From Candidatus Zixiibacteriota bacterium (GTDB lineage Bacteria; JAAXHH01), in the NCBI GenBank assembly GCA_016867335.1, contig VGJU01000007.1, positions 1-46,856 of the forward strand: a DNA stretch of 46,856 nt, written 5' to 3'. Positions 7,457 through 15,393 of the stretch are shown here, piece after piece (position 1 is the first letter of the stretch; every line of letters begins with the position of its first letter). The notes under the pieces were generated by a model. The model saw only the letters and a program-made list of their open reading frames with translations, was not told where the DNA came from and searched no databases. A program made the translations under genes and the position numbers.

Positions 7457-7753
7457 ATGAATAAGAACGGATTGCCACCGATTCATCCCGGCATGTTTCT
7501 ACGGGAAATACTGGATGAGTTAGATATAACTCAAGCGGCATTTGCTCGTACGATCGGCGTTTCCTCGATGCGCATATCGCATGTCGTAAACGGCTCACGG
7601 CCGGTGACAGCAGAACTTGCGCTCTTGTTCGGTCAGGCGTTCGGACAGTCGGCGCAATATTGGCTCAATTTGCAGACGGCTTATGATTTGAAGACGACGG
7701 AGACAGCTATAGCCGAACAATTGAGAACTGTTCCCCGGTTGTCGCATGTTTGA
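7457..7753 (+). CDS. higA: HigA-type antitoxin (XRE-family regulator)
   Basis: A 98-residue helix-turn-helix antitoxin. IHPGMFLREILDELDITQAAFARTIGVSSMRISHVVNGSRPVTAELALLFGQAFGQSAQYWLNLQTAYDL is a complete HigA/VapI HTH domain followed by the family-typical W-L-N-L-Q-x-x-Y-D-L. The start is ATG at 7457, 13 bases after the toxin stop, with TTGGAGTG just upstream. The ORF-track start at 7397 lies inside higB. It should bind the palindrome at 7132-7154. With its toxin broken, it may survive as an orphan antitoxin. Confidence 0.9.
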   Translation: MNKNGLPPIHPGMFLREILDELDITQAAFARTIGVSSMRISHVVNGSRPVTAELALLFGQAFGQSAQYWLNLQTAYDLKTTETAIAEQLRTVPRLSHV

Positions 7754-7758
7754 AGAAG

Positions 7759-7789
7759 CGGCAGTTCCTCGGTATGGGGTGAACTGCCG
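7759..7789 (+). repeat. inverted repeat after higA
   Basis: CGGCAGTTC and GAACTGCCG form a perfect 9-bp stem five bases after the higA stop. No T-tract follows, so it may stabilise the mRNA end rather than terminate transcription. Confidence 0.45.
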
Positions 7790-7825
7790 TCCCATAGAGC
7801 TTATCTTAAAACGGATGATTCAAGC

Positions 7826-7930
7826 ACCTAACATCCACTGCAACGACTGTAGCCGACGCCGATGGCTATCGCGTCCGGTTCCCTCACTCTCTTTGCTCGT
7901 TCGGCACGGCTAAACGGCAGGGCGTTATAC
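7826..7930 (+). other. attC-like site
   Basis: Left core ACCTAAC (RYYYAAC), right core GTTATAC (near GTTRRRY). The arms pair imperfectly over a long distance: TAGCCG-A-CGCCGA matches the complement of TCGGCACGGCTA. At 105 bp it resembles the longer attC class. Confidence 0.55.
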
Positions 7931-7963
7931 ATTAAAAAACATCACCATAATCAGAGTGATTTT

Positions 7964-8565
7964 ATGACAAAAACCATCATTTAATTCTTGCGACTTTAAC
8001 GTTTGGAGTTGTCGGTGGGTGGGCTGAGGAGGAAGATGATCAAAACGAATCTGTAGTCGGATGTGAAGGCTAATATCCTAATCAAAAGAATTCGTTGTAC
8101 ATTTTTCCATATTCCGTGGGTTCCAGTTTTGTTGTAGGGCAGGGAAATTGTACCGATGGATCTCACAGTGATGATCAGAAATATGCATACGATTTTGATA
8201 TGCCTGTAGGTTCTAAGGTCATTGCGTCGCGTGCTGGTACCGTCCTTGCGGTTGAAGAAAGATTTGTTGACGGAAATCGAACTCCTGGTAAGGAAAACTT
8301 TGTGCTAATCCAACATAGCGATGGGACAGTCGCAGGATACTATCACCTCACACAAAATGGAGCGTTAGTCGAAGAAGGGAGCTGTGTAGATTTAGGTTCT
8401 GAAATTGCCATTAGCGGAGATACCGGAGATAGCTCTGAGCCGCACCTTCATTTTGAAGTTCTTGATTGTCGAGACGGTGATACACAACCCATAAACTTTC
8501 GAAATACCCGTGCCCACACAAATGGTCTTTTTGAAGGACAAAGTTATGAGGCGCTTCCTTTCTAA
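7964..8565 (+). pseudogene. M23 (LytM) peptidase with a disrupted signal peptide
   Basis: The listed ORF (from TTG 8095) holds an intact M23 catalytic domain. It has H-x8-D in HSDDQKYAYDFDMPVG and HLHFEV near the end, the zinc-binding set of peptidoglycan endopeptidases. Upstream, the same frame encodes a signal peptide, LILATLTFGVVGGWA, which is cut off by a TAA at 8071-8073. Its natural start, ATG at 7964 (MTKTII), is one frame away. One lost T near 7980 plus one nonsense change would explain everything. As it stands only an unsecreted domain could be made, from a poor TTG start. Confidence 0.7.
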
Positions 8566-8569
8566 ATAT

Positions 8570-8636
8570 GTATAACAAGTTGATCAACTCTTACGCTAAA
8601 GCATGCTGGAACACCGCTACGCGGCGCCCGTTATCT
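8570..8636 (+). other. possible attC-like site
   Basis: GTATAAC five bases after the peptidase stop and GTTATCT 54 bases later have complementary ATAAC/GTTAT cores. A GC-rich CGCTACGCGGCG loop lies between. Neither core fits the consensus perfectly. If correct, this is the right end of the array. Confidence 0.35.
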
Positions 8637-8676
8637 CCACGTTGGGTACCCCACTTACACAACGGGAGGGAACAAT

Positions 8677-8795
8677 ATGGGCTGGAGACGGATCATCCTT
8701 CTTATGGCAGTGCTGGGTACATGGAGGGCGCGCCCGCGCCGCAGGTACCGACCACGGTCCAGTGGAGCGACACCGCGGCGAAAGAAGGGCAATGA
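8677..8795 (+). pseudogene. possible small lipoprotein, frameshifted
   Basis: ATG at 8677 follows GGGAGGG and starts MGWRRIILLMAVLG, a lipoprotein-like signal. After about 15 codons the frame becomes Arg-rich and unlikely. The neighbouring frame reads GAPAPQVPTTVQWSDTAAKEGQ and stops at 8795. This resembles the mature start of small lipoproteins joined by one frameshift. It is speculative. Confidence 0.3.
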
Positions 8796-8812
8796 CGGGA
8801 GGAATTTGATTT

Positions 8813-9883
8813 GTGATCACCGATATTTCCGATCGCGCGTTTTCTTTTCATAAGCAGTATTCCATCTGTGACATGTTAGGGCTTAACCTGACACATCCAC
8901 GATTTCTCATCGACCACATTGACCTTGGTCGGCGTCAGAACGATACTTGTCGGGGAGATTTTATCAAGTTTAGGGAATGGGGTGTCGGGGTCGTCATGTG
9001 CAAAGGCGGTCCGGCGCTGTATGACGGCAATTTCGCTTCCGTCTGGCCCTCTCTGCCGGAATACCGTCCGGGGCGCGAAAACCGCGAACCCATGTATCTT
9101 TCTTCCGCGTTTAAAAATCCGACGCTGGTAACGCTTGCCGTGCTCGACCGATTTTTGTGCGATGTCGAACGTCATCCGGATAAAGTGACACTGGTTCGAT
9201 GTTATCAGGATATCGAGACCGCGCGCCGCGAGGGGAAGACCGCCGTGCTCATGGGATCCAACCGAAGCGACTGGTTTGGCGACGCACCGGGTGTGTTGCG
9301 TATGTTTGCCCGTTTGGGGTTGCGCATGATCACCCTCAATCAGTCGGGGCGCGAGATCGGATACGACGGGTACGACGACGCCCGTTCCGGCGGAAGGCTT
9401 ACCGAGACGGGCGTATGCATGATACGGGAGATGAACCGCTGTGGTATTCTGATCGATCTGGCGCATACCGGCGACGTATGCAGTCTCGACATCGTCGAAA
9501 CGTCGGAAAAGCCGGTGGTAGATACGCATTCCAACCCACGGACACTGGATCCGTCGCCTCGCAACACGTCCGACGAGGTCATGAAAGCCATCGCGGCTTC
9601 CGGCGGCATGCTCGGTATCATGCCGCCTATCTCACGGCCTCCGGGTGAGCGACCCTACGAAGGCGTGGCCGTCCATGAACTCGAAAAAACTCTGCGGTAT
9701 ATTCGGTATGCGGTGGATGTGATGGGGATCGAAGGAGTAGGAATCGGCACACATTTCAACACGGCCTGTATGTCGTGGATTACCGATGCGCTACTGAGAG
9801 ATGGGTTTACGGACCGGGATGTCGCCCGGATCATGGGTGAGAATTATCTACGGGTGCTCCAGGAGATTCTACCGGATGCCTGA
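8813..9883 (+). CDS. divergent M19 (membrane dipeptidase) family protein
   Basis: 356 residues with the M19 fold. DLAHTG and VVDTHSNPRTL match the two His-bearing zinc motifs of renal-dipeptidase relatives. The N-terminal H-x-D motif is missing (CDMLGLNL at the expected place). The bridging Glu region reads SNRSDWFGD, and the usual GSDFDG is GTHFNT. With several metal ligands replaced, ordinary dipeptidase activity is doubtful. A different substrate or metal set, or a structural role, is possible. The GTG start follows GGGAGGAA by about ten bases. It is a single-gene unit closed by its own terminator and convergent with the LLM operon. Confidence 0.75.
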   Translation: MITDISDRAFSFHKQYSICDMLGLNLTHPRFLIDHIDLGRRQNDTCRGDFIKFREWGVGVVMCKGGPALYDGNFASVWPSLPEYRPGRENREPMYLSSAFKNPTLVTLAVLDRFLCDVERHPDKVTLVRCYQDIETARREGKTAVLMGSNRSDWFGDAPGVLRMFARLGLRMITLNQSGREIGYDGYDDARSGGRLTETGVCMIREMNRCGILIDLAHTGDVCSLDIVETSEKPVVDTHSNPRTLDPSPRNTSDEVMKAIAASGGMLGIMPPISRPPGERPYEGVAVHELEKTLRYIRYAVDVMGIEGVGIGTHFNTACMSWITDALLRDGFTDRDVARIMGENYLRVLQEILPDA

Positions 9884-9890
9884 TGTTTTC

Positions 9891-9910
9891 ACGGCGGTTG
9901 CGCCGTTTTT
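9891..9910 (+). terminator. intrinsic terminator of the M19 gene
   Basis: ACGGCG-GTTG-CGCCGT followed by a T run gives a 6-bp GC-rich stem eight bases after the stop. Confidence 0.75.
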
Positions 9911-9960
9911 AGAACCTATTGGCAACTGTGAAACCCATCCGTCTGAGTCGTTCGGGTTTT

Positions 9961-11109
9961 CTACCTTGTGAATTTGGGCAGTACTTCGGTACCGAACCAC
10001 GCCAGATCCCGAAGGATGATGTCAGGGGGCATCGCCATGGCTCCGGCGCCAACAACGATTCGCTCCAGACCGGGAAACCGGTTTTCGATTTCGGATAGGC
10101 ATTCGAATACATGCTCCGGAGGACCGCATATCCAACTTCCTGCGCGGACCATGTCCCGGATGGTCGGAAGACCCGCTGTCGGCGCCTGTAAAGGGTCGAA
10201 AGTCGCCTGAATCTGCGTTTCGGTGAGACCGGGCATCATGCGTAGCGGGGCCAGCACTTTGACCTGTTCTTCGTACCATGTGGTCGCCTCTCGGATCGCC
10301 TGTTCCTGCGTGTCGGCTAAATGCACCTGCACCACGATAGCCAACCCTTCGCCCGGCAGCGTTTCGCGCCCGGCGCGGTGTAGCGCTTCCCGCCATTTCT
10401 TGACGATCTCATCCATGCGTCCCCCACTCGGTACGACCCCCTTGATGCCATGCCGAATCATAAAGTCGATGCCACGCGGACTGACGCTGACGATGGGCTG
10501 CCAGCATTCCACGGGACCACGAGGACGCGGCACCAAGGCGATTTCTTCTAGGATCCTCCCCCGGTGGACCACTTCGGGGGGAAGACGGTAGTATGTGCCG
10601 TGATGCGAAAACGACGGGTTGTTCCATGCCTTGAAAACGATTTCCACCTGTTCCTCGAAAAGCGCGCGATTGGCTTGGTCGTCGTCGAGGGGCGAGCCGA
10701 GCGTTTCGACTTCGCGGGGGATATAGCCGCGTCCGATTCCAAAACGAATCCGTCCTCCGGTAAGCCGGTCCGCCATGGCAAAATCTTCGGCAAGTCGAAG
10801 CGGATGCCATGCGGGAACGATGTTGAACATGCTACCGAAACGGAGTTGTTGCGTCTTTCCAGCCAGATACACGGCCAGCATCGGTATGTTGGGTATTATA
10901 CCGTATCCTTCGCGCTGAAAATGATGTTCGGCAAACCACAGCGTATCGTATCCGGCACGGTCCATCGTCCGCGCAAGATCGAGCGCTATGTCGAAGACCG
11001 AGGCGAGGTGTTCGTCGGATTCGCTTCGTTCGTCTACAGGAAGCCCGGCAAATCCGATATTCTGCAGGGCGACATGGCCGCCGTAAAAGTAGTCGAATCG
11101 CATCGTCAT
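9961..11109 (-). CDS. LLM-class flavin-dependent oxidoreductase
   Basis: A luciferase-like (bacterial luciferase alpha family) monooxygenase of 382 residues, an FMNH2- or F420-dependent oxidoreductase that oxidises small organic molecules. Signature regions are TLWFAEHHFQREGYGIIPN, LRFGSMFNIVPAWHPLRLAEDFAMADRLTGGRIRFGIGRGY and GSWICGPPEHVFECL. ATG at 11109 overlaps the stop of the preceding enolase-family gene as ATGA, so translation is probably coupled; the extra 25 codons of the ORF track belong to that upstream gene. It is the last gene of a six-gene minus operon. The substrate is unknown. Confidence 0.9.
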   Translation of the reverse strand: MTMRFDYFYGGHVALQNIGFAGLPVDERSESDEHLASVFDIALDLARTMDRAGYDTLWFAEHHFQREGYGIIPNIPMLAVYLAGKTQQLRFGSMFNIVPAWHPLRLAEDFAMADRLTGGRIRFGIGRGYIPREVETLGSPLDDDQANRALFEEQVEIVFKAWNNPSFSHHGTYYRLPPEVVHRGRILEEIALVPRPRGPVECWQPIVSVSPRGIDFMIRHGIKGVVPSGGRMDEIVKKWREALHRAGRETLPGEGLAIVVQVHLADTQEQAIREATTWYEEQVKVLAPLRMMPGLTETQIQATFDPLQAPTAGLPTIRDMVRAGSWICGPPEHVFECLSEIENRFPGLERIVVGAGAMAMPPDIILRDLAWFGTEVLPKFTR

Positions 11110-12296
11110 GGTTGTTTCACGATTTGTACGGCGTTTCGGGTCTGTTCGTCCCAGTCCGGCTCCGCCGGGTGTCGGGGTGCCCACGCTACGGACATATAGC
11201 CGTTTTCGACTACGAGCGTTCCTTGACAGGTAAGATCGGTCTCGGCAGGGCGAGGTTGAAGTCCCATGTACGCCTCGAAAACCGGGTCGTTGCCGCTTGC
11301 CAGAATGACGTGAGGATCGCCGCCGTGGACGGGTACGCCAAAGGATTCGGCAAGTTGCGCCTGTTTGACCTGGCCTGTGATCCCGATGCCGCGCTGACGG
11401 ACGATGTCCGCGGCTTGCAAGGCAAGATACGGGGCGGTGTTAAAGGGCTGACCACCGATCGCACCAATCCATTCGAGCGTAAGCACGGGCAGGTCCAGCG
11501 CCGCGCACAGCTTGCGCAAGCTCATGATGTCGTAGTCCTGAAGCGGTTCTTCGATCCATTCGTACTGAAGCCGCTCCAACGCGCGTCCTATACGGATCGC
11601 CTCTTCGCAGGTGTACGACTCCACCGGATCGTGAAACAGCATAAATCCCTTGCCCATCGCGGCACGCAGTTCGGTCGCCATCTCGATGTTGTTTTTGACG
11701 CCTCGATACCAGTGGTCCTTACCCCCCTTGAACCCCTGTTCACGGCACCGGACCGCACTCGTCACGATATCGTCTATCGTAGTGCCACCGATAAGTCCGT
11801 AGGCGGGGACCTGTTCTCGGCACCCTCCCAGGAGTTTGTAGATCGGGAGACAAGCATAGCGGCTTGCCAAGTCCCAGAGCATTCGGTCGATGACGTCCAA
11901 CAACCGTCGGCCGGTATAGTGAAACCGCTGTGCCATCCAGAACCGTTGCCAGACCAGTTCGCGGTCAAAAACATCGACGTCTATGAGCATGTGTCCGTAG
12001 CGGGCATGAAAGGCGTGGGCTTCCCACACCAGTTCTTCGACGCTGAACCCCCATGAATAGGTCGTGTAGGCGTCCATGTCTCCGTCGGTGATTAGTCTAA
12101 GCGTCATGACATAGCTTCGGGATGGGGCGTCTGCTTTGATTTCGATGTCCGGCGAGGGCAGACCTGCTCCGCCGGAATGGGTGAATACACCCGAATATCC
12201 GGGTGCTACGGGCATGATAAACCCGCGCACTGCCGATTCGGAACGGAGAACAGGTGTCGTTTCCGTGATATAAAAGACAATATCTTTGATCAGCAT
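11106..12296 (-). CDS. enolase-superfamily protein (mandelate racemase/muconate lactonising type)
   Basis: 396 residues, an N-terminal capping domain and a TIM barrel. Metal ligands appear as Asp in LFHDPVESY, Glu in WIEEPL and Glu in LTLEWIGAIGG; a His follows in GVPVHGG. The strand-2 Lys motif reads GFKGGKDHWY rather than a plain K-x-K, so the exact chemistry (dehydration or racemisation of an acid sugar) cannot be fixed. Such enzymes abstract a proton alpha to a carboxylate with Mg2+. It sits directly after the aldolase gene and overlaps the LLM gene by four bases, consistent with one pathway. Confidence 0.85.
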   Translation of the reverse strand: MLIKDIVFYITETTPVLRSESAVRGFIMPVAPGYSGVFTHSGGAGLPSPDIEIKADAPSRSYVMTLRLITDGDMDAYTTYSWGFSVEELVWEAHAFHARYGHMLIDVDVFDRELVWQRFWMAQRFHYTGRRLLDVIDRMLWDLASRYACLPIYKLLGGCREQVPAYGLIGGTTIDDIVTSAVRCREQGFKGGKDHWYRGVKNNIEMATELRAAMGKGFMLFHDPVESYTCEEAIRIGRALERLQYEWIEEPLQDYDIMSLRKLCAALDLPVLTLEWIGAIGGQPFNTAPYLALQAADIVRQRGIGITGQVKQAQLAESFGVPVHGGDPHVILASGNDPVFEAYMGLQPRPAETDLTCQGTLVVENGYMSVAWAPRHPAEPDWDEQTRNAVQIVKQP

Positions 12297-12317
12297 GAAG
12301 CCCTGCTCCCTTTCCCA

Positions 12318-13244
12318 TTAGATATTATGTTCTATTTTCCCGAATGTGTTTTCGAGACATTGGCGAACTCTTTCCACTCCGTCCATATCGCGTGGCTGAA
12401 ACGGCGACGTAAAAGCGTCAGGATACAACCCGTACAGGTATAGCGCCGCCTTGACGCTAAACAACCAACCTAACTCAACGGCTTTGCCAAGCCACGGGTC
12501 TTCATACCGGAAGACCATCTGCCAAGCGTCGTCATATCGGCGCTCGACAAGCAGACGATAAAACGTTAGCGCGATATCGGGGCGAAACGGCGCGATAGGA
12601 CACAAATATGCGGGCGAACCGATCTGATAGCCAAAGGCAAAATTGCGCATCTGACCGCCGCTAATCACCGCAAAATCGCAACCTGTCGTTGCCCGGATAC
12701 AGTCGTAGTAATAGTAAAACTGGTCTTCGTCGTTTTTCATGCCCACGATATGGGGGCGTTTGGCCAGCGCCGCCACGACATCCACCGGAACCGCGCCGCC
12801 TCCCCCGCTGTTGCACCACAGCAACAACGGAATCGACGAGGCATCCTCTATCGCGTCGAAATATCCGACAAATCGGACGGGATCCGATTGCACTCCCCAT
12901 GGGTTGATCTGCACCTTTACTGCGTCGGCGCCGACACGGTCCGCATGGGCGAGAAAATTTTGGCAGGTCTTGGGCGGCCACAATCCGGTAGCGGTAATAA
13001 ACAGCGCCCGTCCGTCAATCTCCTCGGCCAACTCGGCGGTCAATCGATAGATGTCCTCGTCGCTGATCCACGCATACTCGCTGCTTCCATACGTCAGCAA
13101 CAACACCGGAACGCCCTGCTCGCACAGCCAGGCGGCATACCTCCGCACCGCCCCGTAATCGACTTCGCCATCGGGTGTAAAACACAGATTGATCGGAACC
13201 ACCGGTCCTTTGAGCCGGTTTACTACTTGAATACCTCGATCCAT
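12318..13244 (-). CDS. DHDPS/NAL-family class I aldolase, atypical active site
   Basis: 308 residues, a TIM barrel of the dihydrodipicolinate synthase / N-acetylneuraminate lyase family, which forms a Schiff base with pyruvate or a 2-oxo acid. The Schiff-base Lys is present in HIVGMKNDED, and the carboxylate-binding motif reads YGSSEY (family GTTGE). The catalytic Tyr, normally in a YNxP segment, is replaced: the strand reads LLLWCNSGGG. Canonical DHDPS activity is therefore unlikely, and a lyase for another keto acid is more probable. ATG at 13244 follows AGGAGAGGAAATGCT, so it is preferred over 13271. It sits in the operon 21 bases before the enolase-family gene. Confidence 0.85.
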   Translation of the reverse strand: MDRGIQVVNRLKGPVVPINLCFTPDGEVDYGAVRRYAAWLCEQGVPVLLLTYGSSEYAWISDEDIYRLTAELAEEIDGRALFITATGLWPPKTCQNFLAHADRVGADAVKVQINPWGVQSDPVRFVGYFDAIEDASSIPLLLWCNSGGGGAVPVDVVAALAKRPHIVGMKNDEDQFYYYYDCIRATTGCDFAVISGGQMRNFAFGYQIGSPAYLCPIAPFRPDIALTFYRLLVERRYDDAWQMVFRYEDPWLGKAVELGWLFSVKAALYLYGLYPDAFTSPFQPRDMDGVERVRQCLENTFGKIEHNI

Positions 13245-13267
13245 AGCATTTCCTCTCCTGTTTTGGG

Positions 13268-13633
13268 TCAAAACCCACCCGTCGAAAGCAACACAAGCGT
13301 ACAGGCTTCCTCCACCCGGATACCTTTCTGTTCCAGTCGTTTCATCAGAACCGGATTCTCAGCGCCGGGGTTGAAAATCACCCGTCCGGGACGCAGATGC
13401 AAGATAGCCTCGGCAACCGACATCGAAGCCTCCAAAGACACATACACGGTCAGGGTATCGACCGGCTCGGTTACCTCATCCAAAGAAGATACGACAGGAA
13501 GTCCTTCGATGATCTTCTCGACAGGATGCACCGGCGTCACCCGGTAGTCACGTTGCAACAGCATCCGCACCGCCCGGTTGGCGTATCGCTCCGGTTTCGA
13601 ACTTGCGCCTAAGACTACAATATGGCGTTTCAT
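13268..13633 (-). CDS. CoA-binding domain protein
   Basis: 121 residues of the CoA_binding_2 family, a small Rossmann-fold protein related to the nucleotide-binding domain of succinyl-CoA synthetase. The start MKRHIVVLGASSKPERYANRA carries the glycine-rich loop. VTPVHPVEKIIEGLPVVSSLDEV and GRVIFNPGAENP are also family-typical. The start at 13633 gives the usual length; the longer listed ORF runs back through the PhyH gene in another frame. Its role in the operon is unknown. Confidence 0.85.
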   Translation of the reverse strand: MKRHIVVLGASSKPERYANRAVRMLLQRDYRVTPVHPVEKIIEGLPVVSSLDEVTEPVDTLTVYVSLEASMSVAEAILHLRPGRVIFNPGAENPVLMKRLEQKGIRVEEACTLVLLSTGGF

Positions 13634-13653
13634 AGGAGTTTTACGGTTGAAAA

Positions 13654-14319
13654 TCAGTACGTCCCGCCCTCGTGTGTTCCGGCGGGGCAGTACAGACAGA
13701 CGATGTTGCGCCGGGGAAGACCGTTTACCAAGTTCTCGCCCCGGTGGGGTAGATGGCTGATTAAGATAACAACGTCTCCCGCTGCCGGATATAGTTTTAC
13801 TTCGGGACCAAACGGCGCGTCTCCGGTATCGGGTCGAAACGCCGGGGCAGTCAACACTTCCGGACGACGGTGCGCGCCGGGTGGTACTTTGAGAAACCCC
13901 GTCTCCGGTGTCAGCGTATCCAGATAAAAGGTGGTATGCGCGCAAACGTGAGGCGGGTGGACCGGTCGCTGGTCCGGCGGCAACGAACCGTATGCTATCC
14001 AGCGGGCGTCGTCCCAATGCCACGGCTGACAGTACGCACCGGGCGTTTTATGCCCCGCCAGCCGGTAGAAAACATAATCTGCCTTTAGCGTGTGAGCCAG
14101 TATGCCATTCACCCCCGGGTGACGGATCAGCTCCGCAAACACCGGATCACGGAACGACGCATGCGTATATACTTCGTTGCCGTCACCTGCGCGCCGATCG
14201 GGCTGTCCTATGGCGTCATAGGCGTTCCGGATGCGTTCTAACTGGTCGGCAGACAGCGCCCCTCGGACCACAAGATACCCATCCTGCCAAAGTCGCTCGG
14301 CATATTCGGTGTCGGTCAT
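13654..14319 (-). CDS. phytanoyl-CoA dioxygenase (PhyH) family protein
   Basis: 221 residues, an Fe(II)/2-oxoglutarate oxygenase of the PhyH family. The iron-binding H-x-D is WHWDD. GFLKVPPGAHRRP is the family-typical strand, and HLPHRGENLVNGLPRRN supplies the distal His and the 2-oxoglutarate-binding Arg. The active site looks complete. GGGAG lies about ten bases before the ATG. It is downstream of a second, broken PhyH gene and 20 bases before the CoA-binding gene. Family members hydroxylate very diverse substrates, so no substrate is proposed. Confidence 0.87.
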   Translation of the reverse strand: MTDTEYAERLWQDGYLVVRGALSADQLERIRNAYDAIGQPDRRAGDGNEVYTHASFRDPVFAELIRHPGVNGILAHTLKADYVFYRLAGHKTPGAYCQPWHWDDARWIAYGSLPPDQRPVHPPHVCAHTTFYLDTLTPETGFLKVPPGAHRRPEVLTAPAFRPDTGDAPFGPEVKLYPAAGDVVILISHLPHRGENLVNGLPRRNIVCLYCPAGTHEGGTY

Positions 14320-14381
14320 CTCAGCACGCTCCCGGAACCTATCCGTTGATGTTACCCTTATACTTCAATCCAAAATCCCTA

Positions 14382-15163
14382 TCACGCTTTCTCCGGAAAA
14401 GGTAGTCCCACGCGCGCCCGCACATTGGGCGGTCTCAGAATGGCACGCTGAAGATCGGTCGTCGCCAGATCGCGGTAGTGCGCAATGGTGTCAAAACTCT
14501 CCCATGCGGCATGCCCCGGCGCGTATTTGTACAACAGCGCCCGAAAACGACGATCCGACTCCCATCGGCGAAGCCCAAAAGAAAGCGCTTCCGTATAGAT
14601 CAGCGCATCGCCCGCCCGAAGAACCGGATTTACGACCAAGTGCGAGTCGATGGAAGGGCGGTAATGTACGTTGGCCTTATGGCTCCCCGGCACACAAACA
14701 AATCCGCCTGTACCGCCGTCCTCCGGCTCAAGCACGTACATCACGACGATCATGCCGTGTACATACGTCCGTTCGTTCCCGGGTTAGGCGGAGCGTCGCC
14801 CGGCGGATAGGCGGATACCCACTGATACTCGTGCTGGCCATGATCGGACCTTGATCCGGTCGTCAGATGGCCCGAAGCCTCGCTTGACCGGGTCATCTCG
14901 ATGCCATAGGCATGGTCGAGCCGGAGCCAGTTGTTGAGCATATGATGGATGATCCACAGGGTCCGGGGGCGAGCCATCAGGTCCATAAAAAACGAATCGC
15001 GTTCCATAAACCCGAACGAGTACGGATAGTGGGGATACGGGGTCTTCTCCTGTGGACAATCCCCCAGAATATCGCCGCTCCGGCGTACTTCCTCCGGCGA
15101 CAACATCTCCCGATAGACGATATAGCCGTTCAGATCGAATTCGTATATCTCCGCTTCGGTCAT
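14382..15163 (-). pseudogene. PhyH-family gene split by a frameshift, distal iron His absent
   Basis: Two listed ORFs are halves of one PhyH protein. The first (14750-15163) starts MTEAEIYEFDLNGYIVYREMLSPEEV and runs to GTNGRMYTA. The second (14382-14753) continues IVVMYVLEPEDGGTGGFVCVPGSHKANV to RALLYKYAPGH. They meet at an ATGA overlap, so one base lost near 14750 explains the split. Coupled translation of two chains cannot be excluded. In the second half the strand that normally carries the distal His (ALTHG in relatives as I recall them) reads ALSFGLRRW. It is the first gene of the minus operon. Confidence 0.75.
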
Positions 15164-15393
15164 ATAGAAGTCTCGTCTGTTAGAAAATGTGCGTAAGGGG
15201 ACGGATGGTACAGAACCTCGATGGTCTTAGCCTGGAGCAAAAGGCCGGAAAATACCATAAAACTACCCTTCCCTTATGTCAACAGGAAACGCGGTTTGGG
15301 GCGCGCGATACAACGGGTTGGAGCTTGACACGAGAGGCTACAAGGCGCTTTTTAGCCCAAAATTCAAATTCAAAAATCCAAAATGGACCTATT

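Larger units (their letters stand above)
4389..8636 (+). mobile_element. degenerate integron cassette array (CALIN-like), no integrase in the window
   Basis: Small promoter-poor genes, all read on the plus strand, are separated by attC-like sequences that start with YAAC-type and end with GTTR-type cores. The genes are typical cassette cargo: two toxin-antitoxin pairs, a small membrane protein and orphan hypotheticals. Base composition is visibly more AT-rich than the flanking chromosome. Four genes carry disabling lesions. Neither a tyrosine recombinase (intI) nor a transposase is present, so this is best described as an orphan array. The reading rests on site architecture and gene type, not on a database search. 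Confidence 0.6.
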
